DNA of 64,000 nt, taken from assembly GCF_001544875.2 (NCBI RefSeq), contig NZ_FCOA02000022.1, forward strand, positions 62,001-126,000. Reading direction: 5' to 3'. Below are positions 1-8,865 of the stretch, one piece after another; within the stretch, counting starts at the first letter, position 1, and every line of letters starts with the position of its first letter. This DNA comes from Caballeronia hypogeia. GTDB lineage: Bacteria; Pseudomonadota; Gammaproteobacteria; Burkholderiales; Burkholderiaceae. The position numbers were made by a program, and so were the translations under genes. Below the pieces are notes generated by a model. The model saw only the letters and a list, made by a program, of their open reading frames with translations. It searched no databases and had not been told where the DNA came from.

Positions 1-1147
1 CGACTTGCGCCGTCCGCGTCGCGTTCATGCGCAACATTTTCTCCGCGCGATGGCGGCGCAGGATGATCGCGGCATCGGCGTCGTCGGGCGTGGACGTGTC
101 GACGGGCGGCAGCGCATCGAGCGCGGCTTGCGGCTCGCCCGCAGCGAGCCGCACATCCGCGACGATCGTGCGCGCCACGCGGGCGTCGCGGTATTTGCGC
201 GCGTCGCTCGCATTCGCAGACGCGGCGAGCGCGAGCGCCTGCGCGAAGTCCGCGTCCCTGCCCTGCGCCGCGCGCGCATAGCCGCGCATCGTCCAGACGA
301 GCGCATCGTTCCGGTCGACCGCGATGGCGTCGTTCGCCGCCGCTTCCACGCCCGCGAGATCGCCGCGCGCGAACATCGTCTCGATGAGCTGCATGCGGAA
401 CTCCATGCGCTCCGGCGCGTACACGACCGCCTTTTGCGCGAGCCGTTGCGCGTCGTCGAGGTCGCCGCGCTCGCGCGCCGCGTACGCCGCTTTCGATTCC
501 GCCGGCGCCAGCCGGTCGCCGATGAAGCGCCGCCGCTCGCGCAGGCCCTCGCCATCGCCGAAGCGCTTCGATGCATCGACGGCGGCGTCCCACGCCGCGG
601 CATCGTCGCCGGATGCGGCGAGCGAGTCGATCAGCAGATAGCGCAAGCGCTCCGCCTGCGGCGCGAGGCGCACGGCTTCGCGGCTTGCCGCCGCCGCCGC
701 CGCGTAATCCTTCTTCCCATAAGCGCGATAGGCCGCGCGCGCGGCCTTCAGAGCGGGTTCCGGCAAATCGCCCGGCACGCCGCCCGCGCCGCCCGACGCG
801 ATCAGCACGTCGATCTGCCTGCGCCGCGCCGTGAGCGACGGCAACGGCCCGAACTGCGCGATCGCTTCGGCAAGCACGCGGCTCGCGTCCTTCAGACGCC
901 CGCGCGCCGCGAGCGAATTCGCGAGCAGCAGACGCAGATCGACGACGTCCGGGCGCTGGCGGATCGCCTCGCGCGCGCCGGCGATGGCATCGGCATAACG
1001 ATGCTGGTCGTAAGCCGCGAACGCCTCGCGCGCGACGCGATACGCCGCGCCGCTCAAGGGCAGCGGCAAGGTTTCATCCGCGCGGGCGGCGCCTGACGCC
1101 CACAGCGCGGCGGCGGTGCAGATCGCGATGCGAAGCCGCCCCGTCAT
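1..1147 (-). CDS. nfrA: NfrA-like TPR protein, N-terminal part (cut by window edge)
   Basis: The frame opens at the ATG at 1147 and stays open to base 2, so the C-terminus and stop lie outside the window. About 380 residues are visible: an N-terminal signal peptide (basic MTGRLR, hydrophobic core, ARA cleavage region) followed by Ala-rich helical repeats of TPR type such as AYDQHRYADAIAGAREAIRQ and further units of similar length. The start overlaps the stop of the glycosyltransferase gene by ATGA, so the two are translationally coupled. Position after nfrB matches the phage N4 receptor locus of E. coli, where NfrA is the outer-membrane partner of NfrB; in TPR-based export systems such a protein guides the polymer through the periplasm. 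The beta-barrel expected at the C-terminus cannot be seen here, so the NfrA name rests on context plus the repeats. Confidence 0.72.
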   Translation of the reverse strand, partial: MTGRLRIAICTAAALWASGAARADETLPLPLSGAAYRVAREAFAAYDQHRYADAIAGAREAIRQRPDVVDLRLLLANSLAARGRLKDASRVLAEAIAQFGPLPSLTARRRQIDVLIASGGAGGVPGDLPEPALKAARAAYRAYGKKDYAAAAAASREAVRLAPQAERLRYLLIDSLAASGDDAAAWDAAVDASKRFGDGEGLRERRRFIGDRLAPAESKAAYAARERGDLDDAQRLAQKAVVYAPERMEFRMQLIETMFARGDLAGVEAAANDAIAVDRNDALVWTMRGYARAAQGRDADFAQALALAASANASDARKYRDARVARTIVADVRLAAGEPQAALDALPPVDTSTPDDADAAIILRRHRAEKMLRMNATRTAQV

Positions 1148-3324
1148 CGAATCCCGGCCCGCGCGAGATAGCGGCGGCGTTGCTCGGCAATCGCGACGGT
1201 CAATGCACCCGGCGTGATGACCTGCTCCGCCACCATGTAATCGCCGATGCGGCCGTGCCGCTCCGGCCGATAGTCCTGCAACGCCGTCTCGAACGCACTT
1301 CGCGTGACGAGCCCCATCTCGATCATGATGTCGCCGAGCAAGGGCACGCCGCGCGAAGCGGACACATCCACGAGCGATGGCGATTCGTCGTCGCCGCCGT
1401 CATCGCCCGTATGGACCGGCATGCCGACCGCGCGCAGCATCCGCAGGCCCGCTGCGATCTCGCTCTCGCGCACGATATGCAGCGCGACCGTATGACGCGC
1501 CGCCGCACGCAGTTCCGCGAGCGACGCGTCGTCGAGCAGGCTCGCGCAGGCAAACACCGCGTGGCCGTTCGCATCGCTGCCCTGCGGCAGCACGCGCAGG
1601 CGCACCAGCGTGTCCGGGGTCACGACGCTCTGCAAGCTCATGCGCGCCGGCTCGAAGCGCCCGCGCGGCAAGTCGGCCTGGAACGCGATCGCCTCGGCAA
1701 GCGTCTCCTCGTCGAGCCAGCCGCGCGTGACCAGCACCCGGCCGATCGGCGCCTCGCGCGCGTGTTCGGTGCGGCGCGCTTCGTCGAGCCGTTCGGGATC
1801 GATCGCCTGCCAGGACACGAGCAGTTCGCCGAGTTCCTGGCGCGTGTCGCGCAGGCCGTCGCTGCTGGGGAAATCGTGCATGGTCTTGTCCCACGCGAGC
1901 CGCCGCCCCGTCACCACATGCACGATGAAGAGCCGCCACGCACGCGCCACCGCCATGAAGTTGATGACGTTGCTGATCACCATGCGCGGCACCGCGAGCA
2001 CGCCGTGCTCCCAGCCGTAGAGCCGCGTCGTGAAGATGATGCGTTGCACGACGCGCAGCACGAGCGCGACCGAGTTCGCCGCGAGCAGCGCGCCGAGCCA
2101 CGGCGAATCGATGAACGGCGAGGGAAAGAACTGCGTCGCGACGCCCAGCCACGAGGCGGTGGCGAACAGCATGAACTGCACCGCGAGCAGATACGCGAGC
2201 ATGCCGACGAACGCGGTGACCACGCCTTTTCGATCGCGCATCAGCAGATAGCGGTTCGCAAGCGACCCGCTCCAGCCCGTCAGCGCCCAGCCCTGCAAGC
2301 CGATGCCGAGCGTCCAGCGCGCCCGCTGCCGGTACGCGGTGCGAAACGTGTCGGGGAAGAATTCGCGCACGCACAGCGGCATCGTCATCCTGATTTCGCG
2401 TTCGGGACCGAGGCCGAACCAGCCCTTGCGGCGTGTCGTGAATTCGACGGGAAACAGCGGAAAGATCGACTGCATGCCGAGCCGCGTGATGCGCGTGCCG
2501 ATGTCGTAATCCTCGGTCAGGCTTTCGGTGTTGAACGGCTGGCTTTCCGTCTGCGCGACGAGCGCGAGCATCGCGCGGCGCGAAAAGCACGTGCCCACGC
2601 CCGCCGAGGGCACCGCGCCCGCCAGACTTTCGCGCACGACGAGATCCTTCGCGTGCCATTCGGCGAACTCGTCCATATAGGTGCCCGCGACCAGCTCGAA
2701 CCAGTGCCGCTCCAGCGACGCCACCGGCAACTGGATCATGTCCTTGCGCGGCAGAAGATAGTTGAAGAACTTGAGCTCGACCGGATGCAGCACGTCCTCG
2801 CTGTCATGCATGACGATGCCCGCGAACTCGATACCCGCCTCGAACTCGTAATGCAGGATCGCCTGCACGAGCCAGTTGAGGCAGTCGGCCTTGCAGGTCG
2901 GGCCGTCGTGCGGCACTTCCACGCGATGCAGATGCTTGTAGCGATGCCGCATGCGCTCGACTTCGGCGATCGTCGCCGCGTCGTTCTGATAGGTGCCGAC
3001 GAACACCGTGTACGCGCGGTAGTCGAGAACGCGCACGAGATCCTCGATCATCGCGGCGATCACGTCGTGTTCGTGCCACGCGGGCACCATGATCGCGATC
3101 GGCTGCTCGTCGCGCGCGTAAAGCTGCTCGACGGTCAGCGGCGCGTATCGCCGCTCGATCGTGACGCGCCGCCATACCCGGCGCGTCCAGTACCAGATGT
3201 CGATGAAGAGATCGTCCAGGCTCGAAAGCAGGATGATCGCCGCGACCGTCGCGGCCACGTATTCGAGTCCCTGGTAGTAATCGGCGAGCAGGATTCCGCC
3301 GTACCACCTGAGCGTGTCGAGCAT
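1144..3324 (-). CDS. nfrB: NfrB-like c-di-GMP-responsive glycosyltransferase
   Basis: Inner-membrane family 2 glycosyltransferase of about 726 residues, close to the roughly 745 of E. coli NfrB. Membrane segments flank a GT2 core showing PIAIMVPAWHEHD (nucleotide-sugar fold, near residue 80), the acidic HDSED, TEDYDIGTRI and the processive-type QRARW motif near residue 335. The last ~200 residues hold MshEN-like repeats (IGRVLVTRGWLDEETLAEAI, LLGDIMIEMGLVTRSAFE, RIGDYMVAEQVITPGALT), the module by which E. coli NfrB senses c-di-GMP. The likely product is a secreted polymer; in E. coli it is a ManNAc polymer. The ATG at 3324 shares one base with the upstream stop (TGATG); a GTG one codon earlier is an alternative. 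Function is inferred from family and neighbours. Confidence 0.85.
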   Translation of the reverse strand: MLDTLRWYGGILLADYYQGLEYVAATVAAIILLSSLDDLFIDIWYWTRRVWRRVTIERRYAPLTVEQLYARDEQPIAIMVPAWHEHDVIAAMIEDLVRVLDYRAYTVFVGTYQNDAATIAEVERMRHRYKHLHRVEVPHDGPTCKADCLNWLVQAILHYEFEAGIEFAGIVMHDSEDVLHPVELKFFNYLLPRKDMIQLPVASLERHWFELVAGTYMDEFAEWHAKDLVVRESLAGAVPSAGVGTCFSRRAMLALVAQTESQPFNTESLTEDYDIGTRITRLGMQSIFPLFPVEFTTRRKGWFGLGPEREIRMTMPLCVREFFPDTFRTAYRQRARWTLGIGLQGWALTGWSGSLANRYLLMRDRKGVVTAFVGMLAYLLAVQFMLFATASWLGVATQFFPSPFIDSPWLGALLAANSVALVLRVVQRIIFTTRLYGWEHGVLAVPRMVISNVINFMAVARAWRLFIVHVVTGRRLAWDKTMHDFPSSDGLRDTRQELGELLVSWQAIDPERLDEARRTEHAREAPIGRVLVTRGWLDEETLAEAIAFQADLPRGRFEPARMSLQSVVTPDTLVRLRVLPQGSDANGHAVFACASLLDDASLAELRAAARHTVALHIVRESEIAAGLRMLRAVGMPVHTGDDGGDDESPSLVDVSASRGVPLLGDIMIEMGLVTRSAFETALQDYRPERHGRIGDYMVAEQVITPGALTVAIAEQRRRYLARAGIR

Positions 3325-5552
3325 CACGCGCCGTCCTCGTCGTCCATGGCGCGGCCGTTGCGATGTTTCCTGCGCGCGGCGCCCGCCAGCGCGATCAGCG
3401 CGAGCAGCAGCGCGACCAGCACCGCCGGAATGCCCCAGCGCGCCCAGTGACGCGTAACCCAGTCGGTGCTGCTCGCGGGCTCATCGATCAGGTCGTCGGG
3501 GTTCACCGTGTCGAACTGCTTGAGGACGCCGCTGCCATCGACCACGGCGATATTGCCGCGCGAGAGCTGCAGCTTGTCGGTGAGCACCGGCGCCGCGCCC
3601 GCCGACCGGTACACGATTCCGCTCTGCCCGCCCGCGCTCGCGACGCTCAGCACCGCCACGCGCGAGAGGCCCGACATGTCCAGCAGCGTGTCGCCCGAAG
3701 GCGATGTCAGCGAAAGGCGCTCGGCCGAATACACGGCGGGATTCTTTTCGTCGGCGAGTTTCACGTCGGCGGCGAGGAACGGGCCGTCGGGCGTCGCGCC
3801 CTGTGCCGTGCCGACCGCGAACTTCGCGGACACCGGCGCGATACCCGCCGCGCCGGTCAGCACGGCCAGACGCGGCACGCTGTCGATGGCGTCATCCAGA
3901 TAGGCGCGCGGCACGTAGACCGTCGCCGACGACGCATAGCGCGCCGCCATGCCCGCGAAGGTGTTCTCGGGCGTGGCCTTGGCGAGCCGCAGATGACTCG
4001 TCGGCAACACGGCGACCGGGTAGGTCTGGCGCGCCTGGCAACCCGCGTCGGGCTGGCGCCGGAAGGTCACGCGCAGATCGTTGGTGCGCGCGAGCGCGTA
4101 GCGTGGAATCGGCGCGATGAGACGCTGGCGGGCGCCATCCACGTTGATGAGCTTCGCGCCGATCATCACGTCGTTGAAATAGACCGTGGCGGTCGCGCCG
4201 CCGTTGGAAAGCGTCGGCGAAGCGGCGAGATCGAGCACCACCTGTTCCGGCAGGCGCCCGTTGCCCGAGGCCGCCGCGAGATCGAAGCGCGCGTCCCAGG
4301 AAGCGGCCGTCTGCACGTCGATGCTGCGCGGCTCGCCGCCGAGATCGGACAGCGCGATGTTGTCGGCGCGCGTTGGCTGCGCCACGTCGATGCGATGCAC
4401 GACCACGCGGTTCGACACGTCGATGGGCCGCCAGCCGTGCGCCAGCGCGCCGATGCCGCGCGTATCGCCGACGACGATCGCCGCGCGCCCGCCCACGTGC
4501 GCCACGCGCACTTCGCCCGGCGCGAGCGGCGCGGTCAATTGGGACGCGGTGCGCTTGCGCCATGCATCGAAAGCCGCAGCCGCATCCGCCGATGTGTTCG
4601 CGATCTGCGCGCGCAGCGCATCGAGCGCGCCGTTGAGCGTCTTGCGCATCGCGTCGTCGGCGACGATCACGTCCGGTTCGAACGCGCCGCGCGCGCCCAG
4701 CGCGATCAGCGCGCCGACTTCCGCGTCGTCCTTGATCGCGTGCTTGCCGCCCGCCGTCAGCGCGGCGAAGGCCGGAACCGCATGCAACGCGGCGGGCACG
4801 TCGATGCCCGTCAGATCGACCGTATCGCCCACGGACGGCAGCGCCTGCATGACGGGCCGCTTGCCGTCGCGCTGCAGGAGGGCGTCGGTGCGCCAGGCGG
4901 TATCGAAGGCGCTCGTCGTCAGCTTGCGGCCGGAAATGCCGAGCACCGGCGCGTACGGCAGCGCGCTCCATGCGGTGCGCAGGTCGTGCACATCGGCGGG
5001 ATTGAAGCGGAACGTGAGCCGTGTGGTCGGATCGACGCGCAGGACGTTGGCGATCGCGGTCTGGTCCGTGCACTCGGTCTGGCTAATGACGGAGGCGAAG
5101 CCGAGCCCCAGCCGCACGAAGCCCGCGCTACGCGGCGCGCCATCGACGCCCAGATTCACCGACACGCCGCCCGCGTCCTGCGTGAACGCGCGCGCGGCGA
5201 CCGGCGAGCCGTCGAGCGACAGCAGCATGGTCACCCGGCCGCCGTCGCCGCGCACGTAACCGCCGTCGAATTGCAGCGTCGCGTCGCTGATCGGGATGCC
5301 GGCGGGAACCGGCAGGAAGAACTCGCGGCGCGTGTCGGGCGCGTTCATCGTCACGCTTTCGAGCAGACCGAGCTGGCGCAGCGTGACGGTGCGCGTTTCC
5401 GGCACGTCGAGACTCAGGCGGTCGAATGCGCCGGATATTTCGTTGTCCGCCGCGAGCGCCGCGCGCGGCACGCATGTGAGAAGAATTGCGCACGCCGTAA
5501 AAAAGGCCAGAACGGCGCGCACGCGACACCGTTTGAAATTGTCGTTGACCAC
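3324..5552 (-). CDS. BcsB-like periplasmic polysaccharide export subunit
   Basis: A 742-residue protein of the cellulose synthase regulatory subunit (BcsB) family. A signal peptide is visible (hydrophobic AVLAFFTACAILLTC, then RAALAADN), followed by a long beta-rich periplasmic region and a single C-terminal membrane anchor (GIPAVLVALLLALIALAG) with a basic tail. This is the BcsB architecture: carbohydrate-binding periplasmic domains tethered to the inner membrane beside the synthase. It lies between wecB and nfrB on the same strand and its TGA overlaps the nfrB start. Since the synthase here is NfrB rather than BcsA, it probably guides that polymer and not cellulose. The start is a GTG with a weak ribosome site, so the true start could be slightly downstream. 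Family confident, exact substrate unknown. Confidence 0.8.
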   Translation of the reverse strand: MVNDNFKRCRVRAVLAFFTACAILLTCVPRAALAADNEISGAFDRLSLDVPETRTVTLRQLGLLESVTMNAPDTRREFFLPVPAGIPISDATLQFDGGYVRGDGGRVTMLLSLDGSPVAARAFTQDAGGVSVNLGVDGAPRSAGFVRLGLGFASVISQTECTDQTAIANVLRVDPTTRLTFRFNPADVHDLRTAWSALPYAPVLGISGRKLTTSAFDTAWRTDALLQRDGKRPVMQALPSVGDTVDLTGIDVPAALHAVPAFAALTAGGKHAIKDDAEVGALIALGARGAFEPDVIVADDAMRKTLNGALDALRAQIANTSADAAAAFDAWRKRTASQLTAPLAPGEVRVAHVGGRAAIVVGDTRGIGALAHGWRPIDVSNRVVVHRIDVAQPTRADNIALSDLGGEPRSIDVQTAASWDARFDLAAASGNGRLPEQVVLDLAASPTLSNGGATATVYFNDVMIGAKLINVDGARQRLIAPIPRYALARTNDLRVTFRRQPDAGCQARQTYPVAVLPTSHLRLAKATPENTFAGMAARYASSATVYVPRAYLDDAIDSVPRLAVLTGAAGIAPVSAKFAVGTAQGATPDGPFLAADVKLADEKNPAVYSAERLSLTSPSGDTLLDMSGLSRVAVLSVASAGGQSGIVYRSAGAAPVLTDKLQLSRGNIAVVDGSGVLKQFDTVNPDDLIDEPASSTDWVTRHWARWGIPAVLVALLLALIALAGAARRKHRNGRAMDDEDGA

Positions 5553-5784
5553 GTTGTGTGACTCGAAATAATCGCAACGTGGCGGAATGGCCGCGCACGG
5601 TTCGACGCTGCCCGAATCGATCGGACCGCCTCGAAATCCGCACGACGCGCGCGAACGCCGCGATTGCGTGAAACCTGATTCCCGGCCGGGATATTTAAAT
5701 TGTTACTACTGCGAGCAAGCTTTCCCGTCCGAGGTCGCGGCCCGGCCTTGGCGCGACAAGTGATGCGGATTTCATCGAAGGGAC
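5553..5784 (-). promoter_or_regulatory. gap between wecB and bcsB-like gene; no gene
   Basis: 232 bases without a credible ORF. A perfect 12-base palindrome TCCCGGCCGGGA lies at about 5682-5693, next to the A+T-rich ATTTAAAT. This could be a regulator site or a second promoter for the bcsB-nfrB-nfrA part of the operon. No classical terminator is seen after wecB, so read-through from wecB is also possible. Confidence 0.3.
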
Positions 5785-6987
5785 TTAAGCGAGCGTCTCG
5801 CCATTCGTATGAGGTGCATTTTTCGTTCCGCGCAAGGACGGCGGACGAAATTCCTCGAAGGGACGCTCCGCGAGCGCCGCAACGATCCGCGCCGACGCGT
5901 GTCCGTCGCCATACGGATTGACGCTGCGGGCAAACTCCGCACGAGCGTTCTCGTCGTCGAGCAGCAGATTCACCGCTGCGGCAATGACATCGCTTTGCGT
6001 GCCGACAAGCCTCGCGGTTCCCGCATCGATCGCCTCGGGCCGCTCAGTGACGTCGCGCATGACGAGCACCGGCTTGCCGAGCGCCGGCGCTTCTTCCTGC
6101 ACGCCGCCGGAATCGGTGAGCACGAGCGTCGCGCGCTGCAGCAGCCGCACGAAGCCCGTGTACTCCTGCGGCTCGATCAGATGGACGTTCGGCGCAGTGC
6201 CGAGCGCCTGCTTCACCGTCTCCTGCACGTTCGGATTCAGATGCACGGGATAGACGATCTGTACGTCGTCGCGCCGCGCGAGTTGCACAAGCGCCGTGCA
6301 GATGTCGCGCAGGCCCTGTCCGAAGCTTTCACGCCGATGGCCGGTGACGAGCACCATACGTTTCGTGGCGTCGAGGAACGGAAAGCGCGCATCGAGCGAG
6401 TGACGCAACGCATCGTTCGAATCGATGCGCGCGGTCACGGACAGGAGCGCGTCGATCACCGTGTTGCCGGTGACGAACGCGCGTCCATGGAGCGTTTCCT
6501 TCGCGAGATTTTCGAGCGAGCGCGGCGTGGGCACGAACATCAGGTCGCTGACGACATCGACCACGCGCCGGTTCATCTCTTCCGGCCACGGCCGCTGCAT
6601 GTCGCCGGTGCGCAGGCCCGCCTCGACGTGCCCGACCGGCACTTGCCGGTGGAACGCGGCGAGCGCCGCCGCCGTCGCGGTCGTGGTGTCGCCGTGCACG
6701 AGCACGCGATCCGGCTCTTCCCGCGTGATGACTTCATCGATACCCGCGATCAGCCGCGACGCCAGCCCGTTCAGGGTCTGGTTCTCCGACATGACCGCGA
6801 GATCGTATTGAGGCGTGATATCGAACAGGTCGAGCACCTGCTGCAGCATCGAGCGATGCTGGCCAGTCACGCACACGACGCAACGAAACCCGGACTCCGC
6901 TTCCAGCGCTTTCACCAACGGGGCCATCTTGATGGCTTCGGGCCGCGTTCCGAAAATGCAGAGTATCGTTTTTCGCTTCGTCGCCAT
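5785..6987 (-). CDS. wecB: UDP-N-acetylglucosamine 2-epimerase (non-hydrolysing)
   Basis: Cytoplasmic enzyme interconverting UDP-GlcNAc and UDP-ManNAc. The 400-residue protein shows the family landmarks in order: GTRPEAIKMAPL at residues 13-24, VTGQHRSML, VHGDTTTATAAALAAF, HVEAGLRTGDM, RPWPEEMNRR, and DSGGVQEEAPALGKPVL with a following RDVTERPEA. Length matches the family (370-400). It heads the minus-strand run wecB, bcsB-like, nfrB, nfrA, so the likely job is to supply UDP-ManNAc to NfrB for an exopolysaccharide. In E. coli wecB sits in the enterobacterial common antigen cluster, so a copy dedicated to the nfr locus is informative. The identification is firm; the pathway role is inferred. 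Confidence 0.92.
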   Translation of the reverse strand: MATKRKTILCIFGTRPEAIKMAPLVKALEAESGFRCVVCVTGQHRSMLQQVLDLFDITPQYDLAVMSENQTLNGLASRLIAGIDEVITREEPDRVLVHGDTTTATAAALAAFHRQVPVGHVEAGLRTGDMQRPWPEEMNRRVVDVVSDLMFVPTPRSLENLAKETLHGRAFVTGNTVIDALLSVTARIDSNDALRHSLDARFPFLDATKRMVLVTGHRRESFGQGLRDICTALVQLARRDDVQIVYPVHLNPNVQETVKQALGTAPNVHLIEPQEYTGFVRLLQRATLVLTDSGGVQEEAPALGKPVLVMRDVTERPEAIDAGTARLVGTQSDVIAAAVNLLLDDENARAEFARSVNPYGDGHASARIVAALAERPFEEFRPPSLRGTKNAPHTNGETLA

Positions 6988-7181
6988 TGTCCCCGTCGAT
7001 TACACAATCTTTAACAATTTCCGATTGTATTCAGACGTTTAGGACCGCCCCTCAACTAAAGTGTAAAAAAGTCTAACGAGAGCTTTATGCGTGGTTTTGG
7101 CGAGCTTTTGTCTATTGTCAGACGGCGTTTTTTACCTGGTTAGTTAGTTTTTCCCACCATCCGGCTTTTGACCCAGGGCCC
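6988..7181 (-). promoter_or_regulatory. A+T-rich leader upstream of wecB
   Basis: 194 bases with no gene, clearly richer in A+T than the flanks. It probably carries the promoter of the wecB operon and the end of the AtuA transcript. An ACAAT-ttccg-ATTGT inverted repeat lies at 7014-7028, about 30 bases before the wecB ATG. I could not pick a convincing -35/-10 pair or a T-tailed terminator. Confidence 0.35.
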
Positions 7182-7508
7182 TCATTTCATACGACCAATC
7201 GAGGGTTCGGCGATTTCGATATCCAGCAGCGCAGAACTTACCGACTTGCCGTGAGCGTCGAGCGCCAGCGAGCGCGTGACGCCGCCGCCGAGCGCGTAGC
7301 CCAGCACGAAGTTGAACGCGTGCAGAAGCGGCAGTTCGTGACGCACGACGTCGCCTTTGACGATATCGGCGAGATGCGCCTTCACCCGCTCCGGCGTCAG
7401 TTGTTCGCACAGATGCGCGTAGTGCTTCGCGTCGAAGCAGATCACCGAGACGTTGAGCGTGTTGCCCTTGTCGCCGGTGCGGCCGTGCGCCAGTTCACGC
7501 AGTTTCAT
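7182..7508 (-). CDS. AtuA-related small protein
   Basis: A 108-residue protein beginning MKLRELAHGRTGDKGNTLNV, the typical opening of the small partner or C-terminal domain of acyclic-terpene-utilisation AtuA proteins (HGRTGDKG is the recognisable part). No signal peptide or membrane segment. It overlaps the end of the larger AtuA gene by 14 bases, so the two are co-translated and probably form one complex; in other bacteria the two regions are fused. The reaction is not established for this family. Role must be read with the neighbouring transporter, which suggests a carboxylic acid substrate. Confidence 0.8.
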   Translation of the reverse strand: MKLRELAHGRTGDKGNTLNVSVICFDAKHYAHLCEQLTPERVKAHLADIVKGDVVRHELPLLHAFNFVLGYALGGGVTRSLALDAHGKSVSSALLDIEIAEPSIGRMK

Positions 7509-8853
7509 CGCTTGCCTCCACGAATTCGAAGACGGGATTCACATGTTCGCGCGCGAGCAGCACGGACTGCACCGCAATGACCTCGCGTGTCGCCTTCGTC
7601 ACGCCGCCGCCGCCCGCCGGGCCGTTTGTATACAGCGTTTCGACTTCGTTGCCGATGCGCGCCGCCTCCTTAGCATTCGACACCCGGCCCGCGACGCGCA
7701 CGCGTACTTCGTATGGTTCGCCATACTTCGCCGCGATGGCGTCGCCATGCAGCGAGTTCACACCGATCAGGTCGAAGCGCAACTCGCTCGTGTCGACGTT
7801 CGTGATCGCGAGACGCTCGCGCACGATGTCGAGCGCGAGCCGCGCGCGCGCCACCGCGCCGGGTCCGCCGTAGGAAATCTGACCTTCGCCGATGTAACCA
7901 TCGACATAAGCCACCGAGGTTTTCAGCGTGCCGGTGCGCGCGTGGCCGCGTCCGCCGGTTACGCGCACGCGATCCCGCGCCTGTTGCGCGACCTGGACTT
8001 GCGTGAAATCCGCGACGACGTCCGGCTGGAAGTAACGCGCCGGATCGTGAATTTCATAAAGCAGCTGCTCCTTGCAGGTAGCTTCGGTGACGCAACCGCC
8101 CGCATGCGCCACCTTGGTCACGACGACCGTCCCATCCGCGGTCACTTCGCCGATCGGAAAGCCGAGCCGCGCGAGATTGGCGACGTCCTTGCAGCCCGGA
8201 TCGGCGAAATAGCCGCCCGTCACCTGGCCCGCGCATTCGAGCAGATGCCCGACGACCGTTGCCTGCCCGAGCGTGTTCCAGTCGTCCATGCTCCAGCCGA
8301 ATTCGTGGATCAGCGGCGCGGTGAACAGCGACGGGTCCGCCACGCGTCCGGTCAGCACGATGTCCGCGCCCGCCGCGAGCGCGGCCGCGATCGGCGCGGC
8401 GCCGAGATACGCGTTCGCCGACACGATGCGGTCCGCGTAGGCGCTGACTTCATCGCCGCTTTCCTCAAAACGCAGATTCGAGCGCAGTACGACATCGAGC
8501 ACATCGTCGCCGGTGACGGCCGCGATCTTCAATCCGCGCAGGCCGAGCTCGCGCGCGATTCGGGCCGTCTGCAACGCCGCCGCGCGCGGATTGGCCGCGC
8601 CCATGTTCGAGACGATGCGCACGCCGTTCTTCGCCGCGACCGGCAGCACCGCGCGCATGCGCGCTTCGAGCAGCGGATCGTAGCCCGCGCCGGGATCGTT
8701 GCGGCGCGCCTGCTGCGCAATGGCGATAGTGCGTTCGGCCAGGCACTCGAACACGAGATAGTCGAGCGCGCCGTGCTCCGCGAGTTCGACCGCGGGTTCG
8801 ATGCGATCGCCCGAGTAACCCGCGCCCGCGCCGATTCTGATGGTGTCTTTCAT
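7495..8853 (-). CDS. AtuA-family (DUF1446) protein
   Basis: A 452-residue cytoplasmic protein of the AtuA/DUF1446 family, named from Pseudomonas acyclic terpene utilisation. It starts with IRIGAGAGYSGDRIEPAVEL, characteristic of the family, and contains glycine-rich stretches GADIVLTGRVADPSLFTAPL and VAHAGGCVTEATCKEQLLYE. An AAGGGCGAG ribosome site precedes the ATG. It lies 12 bases after the CitMHS transporter gene and overlaps the small AtuA partner, forming a three-gene operon controlled from the shared promoter with the divergent LysR gene. No acyl-CoA carboxylase or citronellyl/geranyl genes are nearby, so a terpene role is doubtful here; a tricarboxylate or hydroxy acid substrate is more likely. 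The biochemical activity is unknown. Confidence 0.85.
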   Translation of the reverse strand: MKDTIRIGAGAGYSGDRIEPAVELAEHGALDYLVFECLAERTIAIAQQARRNDPGAGYDPLLEARMRAVLPVAAKNGVRIVSNMGAANPRAAALQTARIARELGLRGLKIAAVTGDDVLDVVLRSNLRFEESGDEVSAYADRIVSANAYLGAAPIAAALAAGADIVLTGRVADPSLFTAPLIHEFGWSMDDWNTLGQATVVGHLLECAGQVTGGYFADPGCKDVANLARLGFPIGEVTADGTVVVTKVAHAGGCVTEATCKEQLLYEIHDPARYFQPDVVADFTQVQVAQQARDRVRVTGGRGHARTGTLKTSVAYVDGYIGEGQISYGGPGAVARARLALDIVRERLAITNVDTSELRFDLIGVNSLHGDAIAAKYGEPYEVRVRVAGRVSNAKEAARIGNEVETLYTNGPAGGGGVTKATREVIAVQSVLLAREHVNPVFEFVEASDETA

Positions 8854-8865
8854 GATGCTCGCCCT

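Noticed and set aside
3324..5552. Cellulose synthesis locus
   Set aside because: The BcsB-like subunit has no BcsA (PilZ) or BcsC partner here; the adjacent synthase is of NfrB type.
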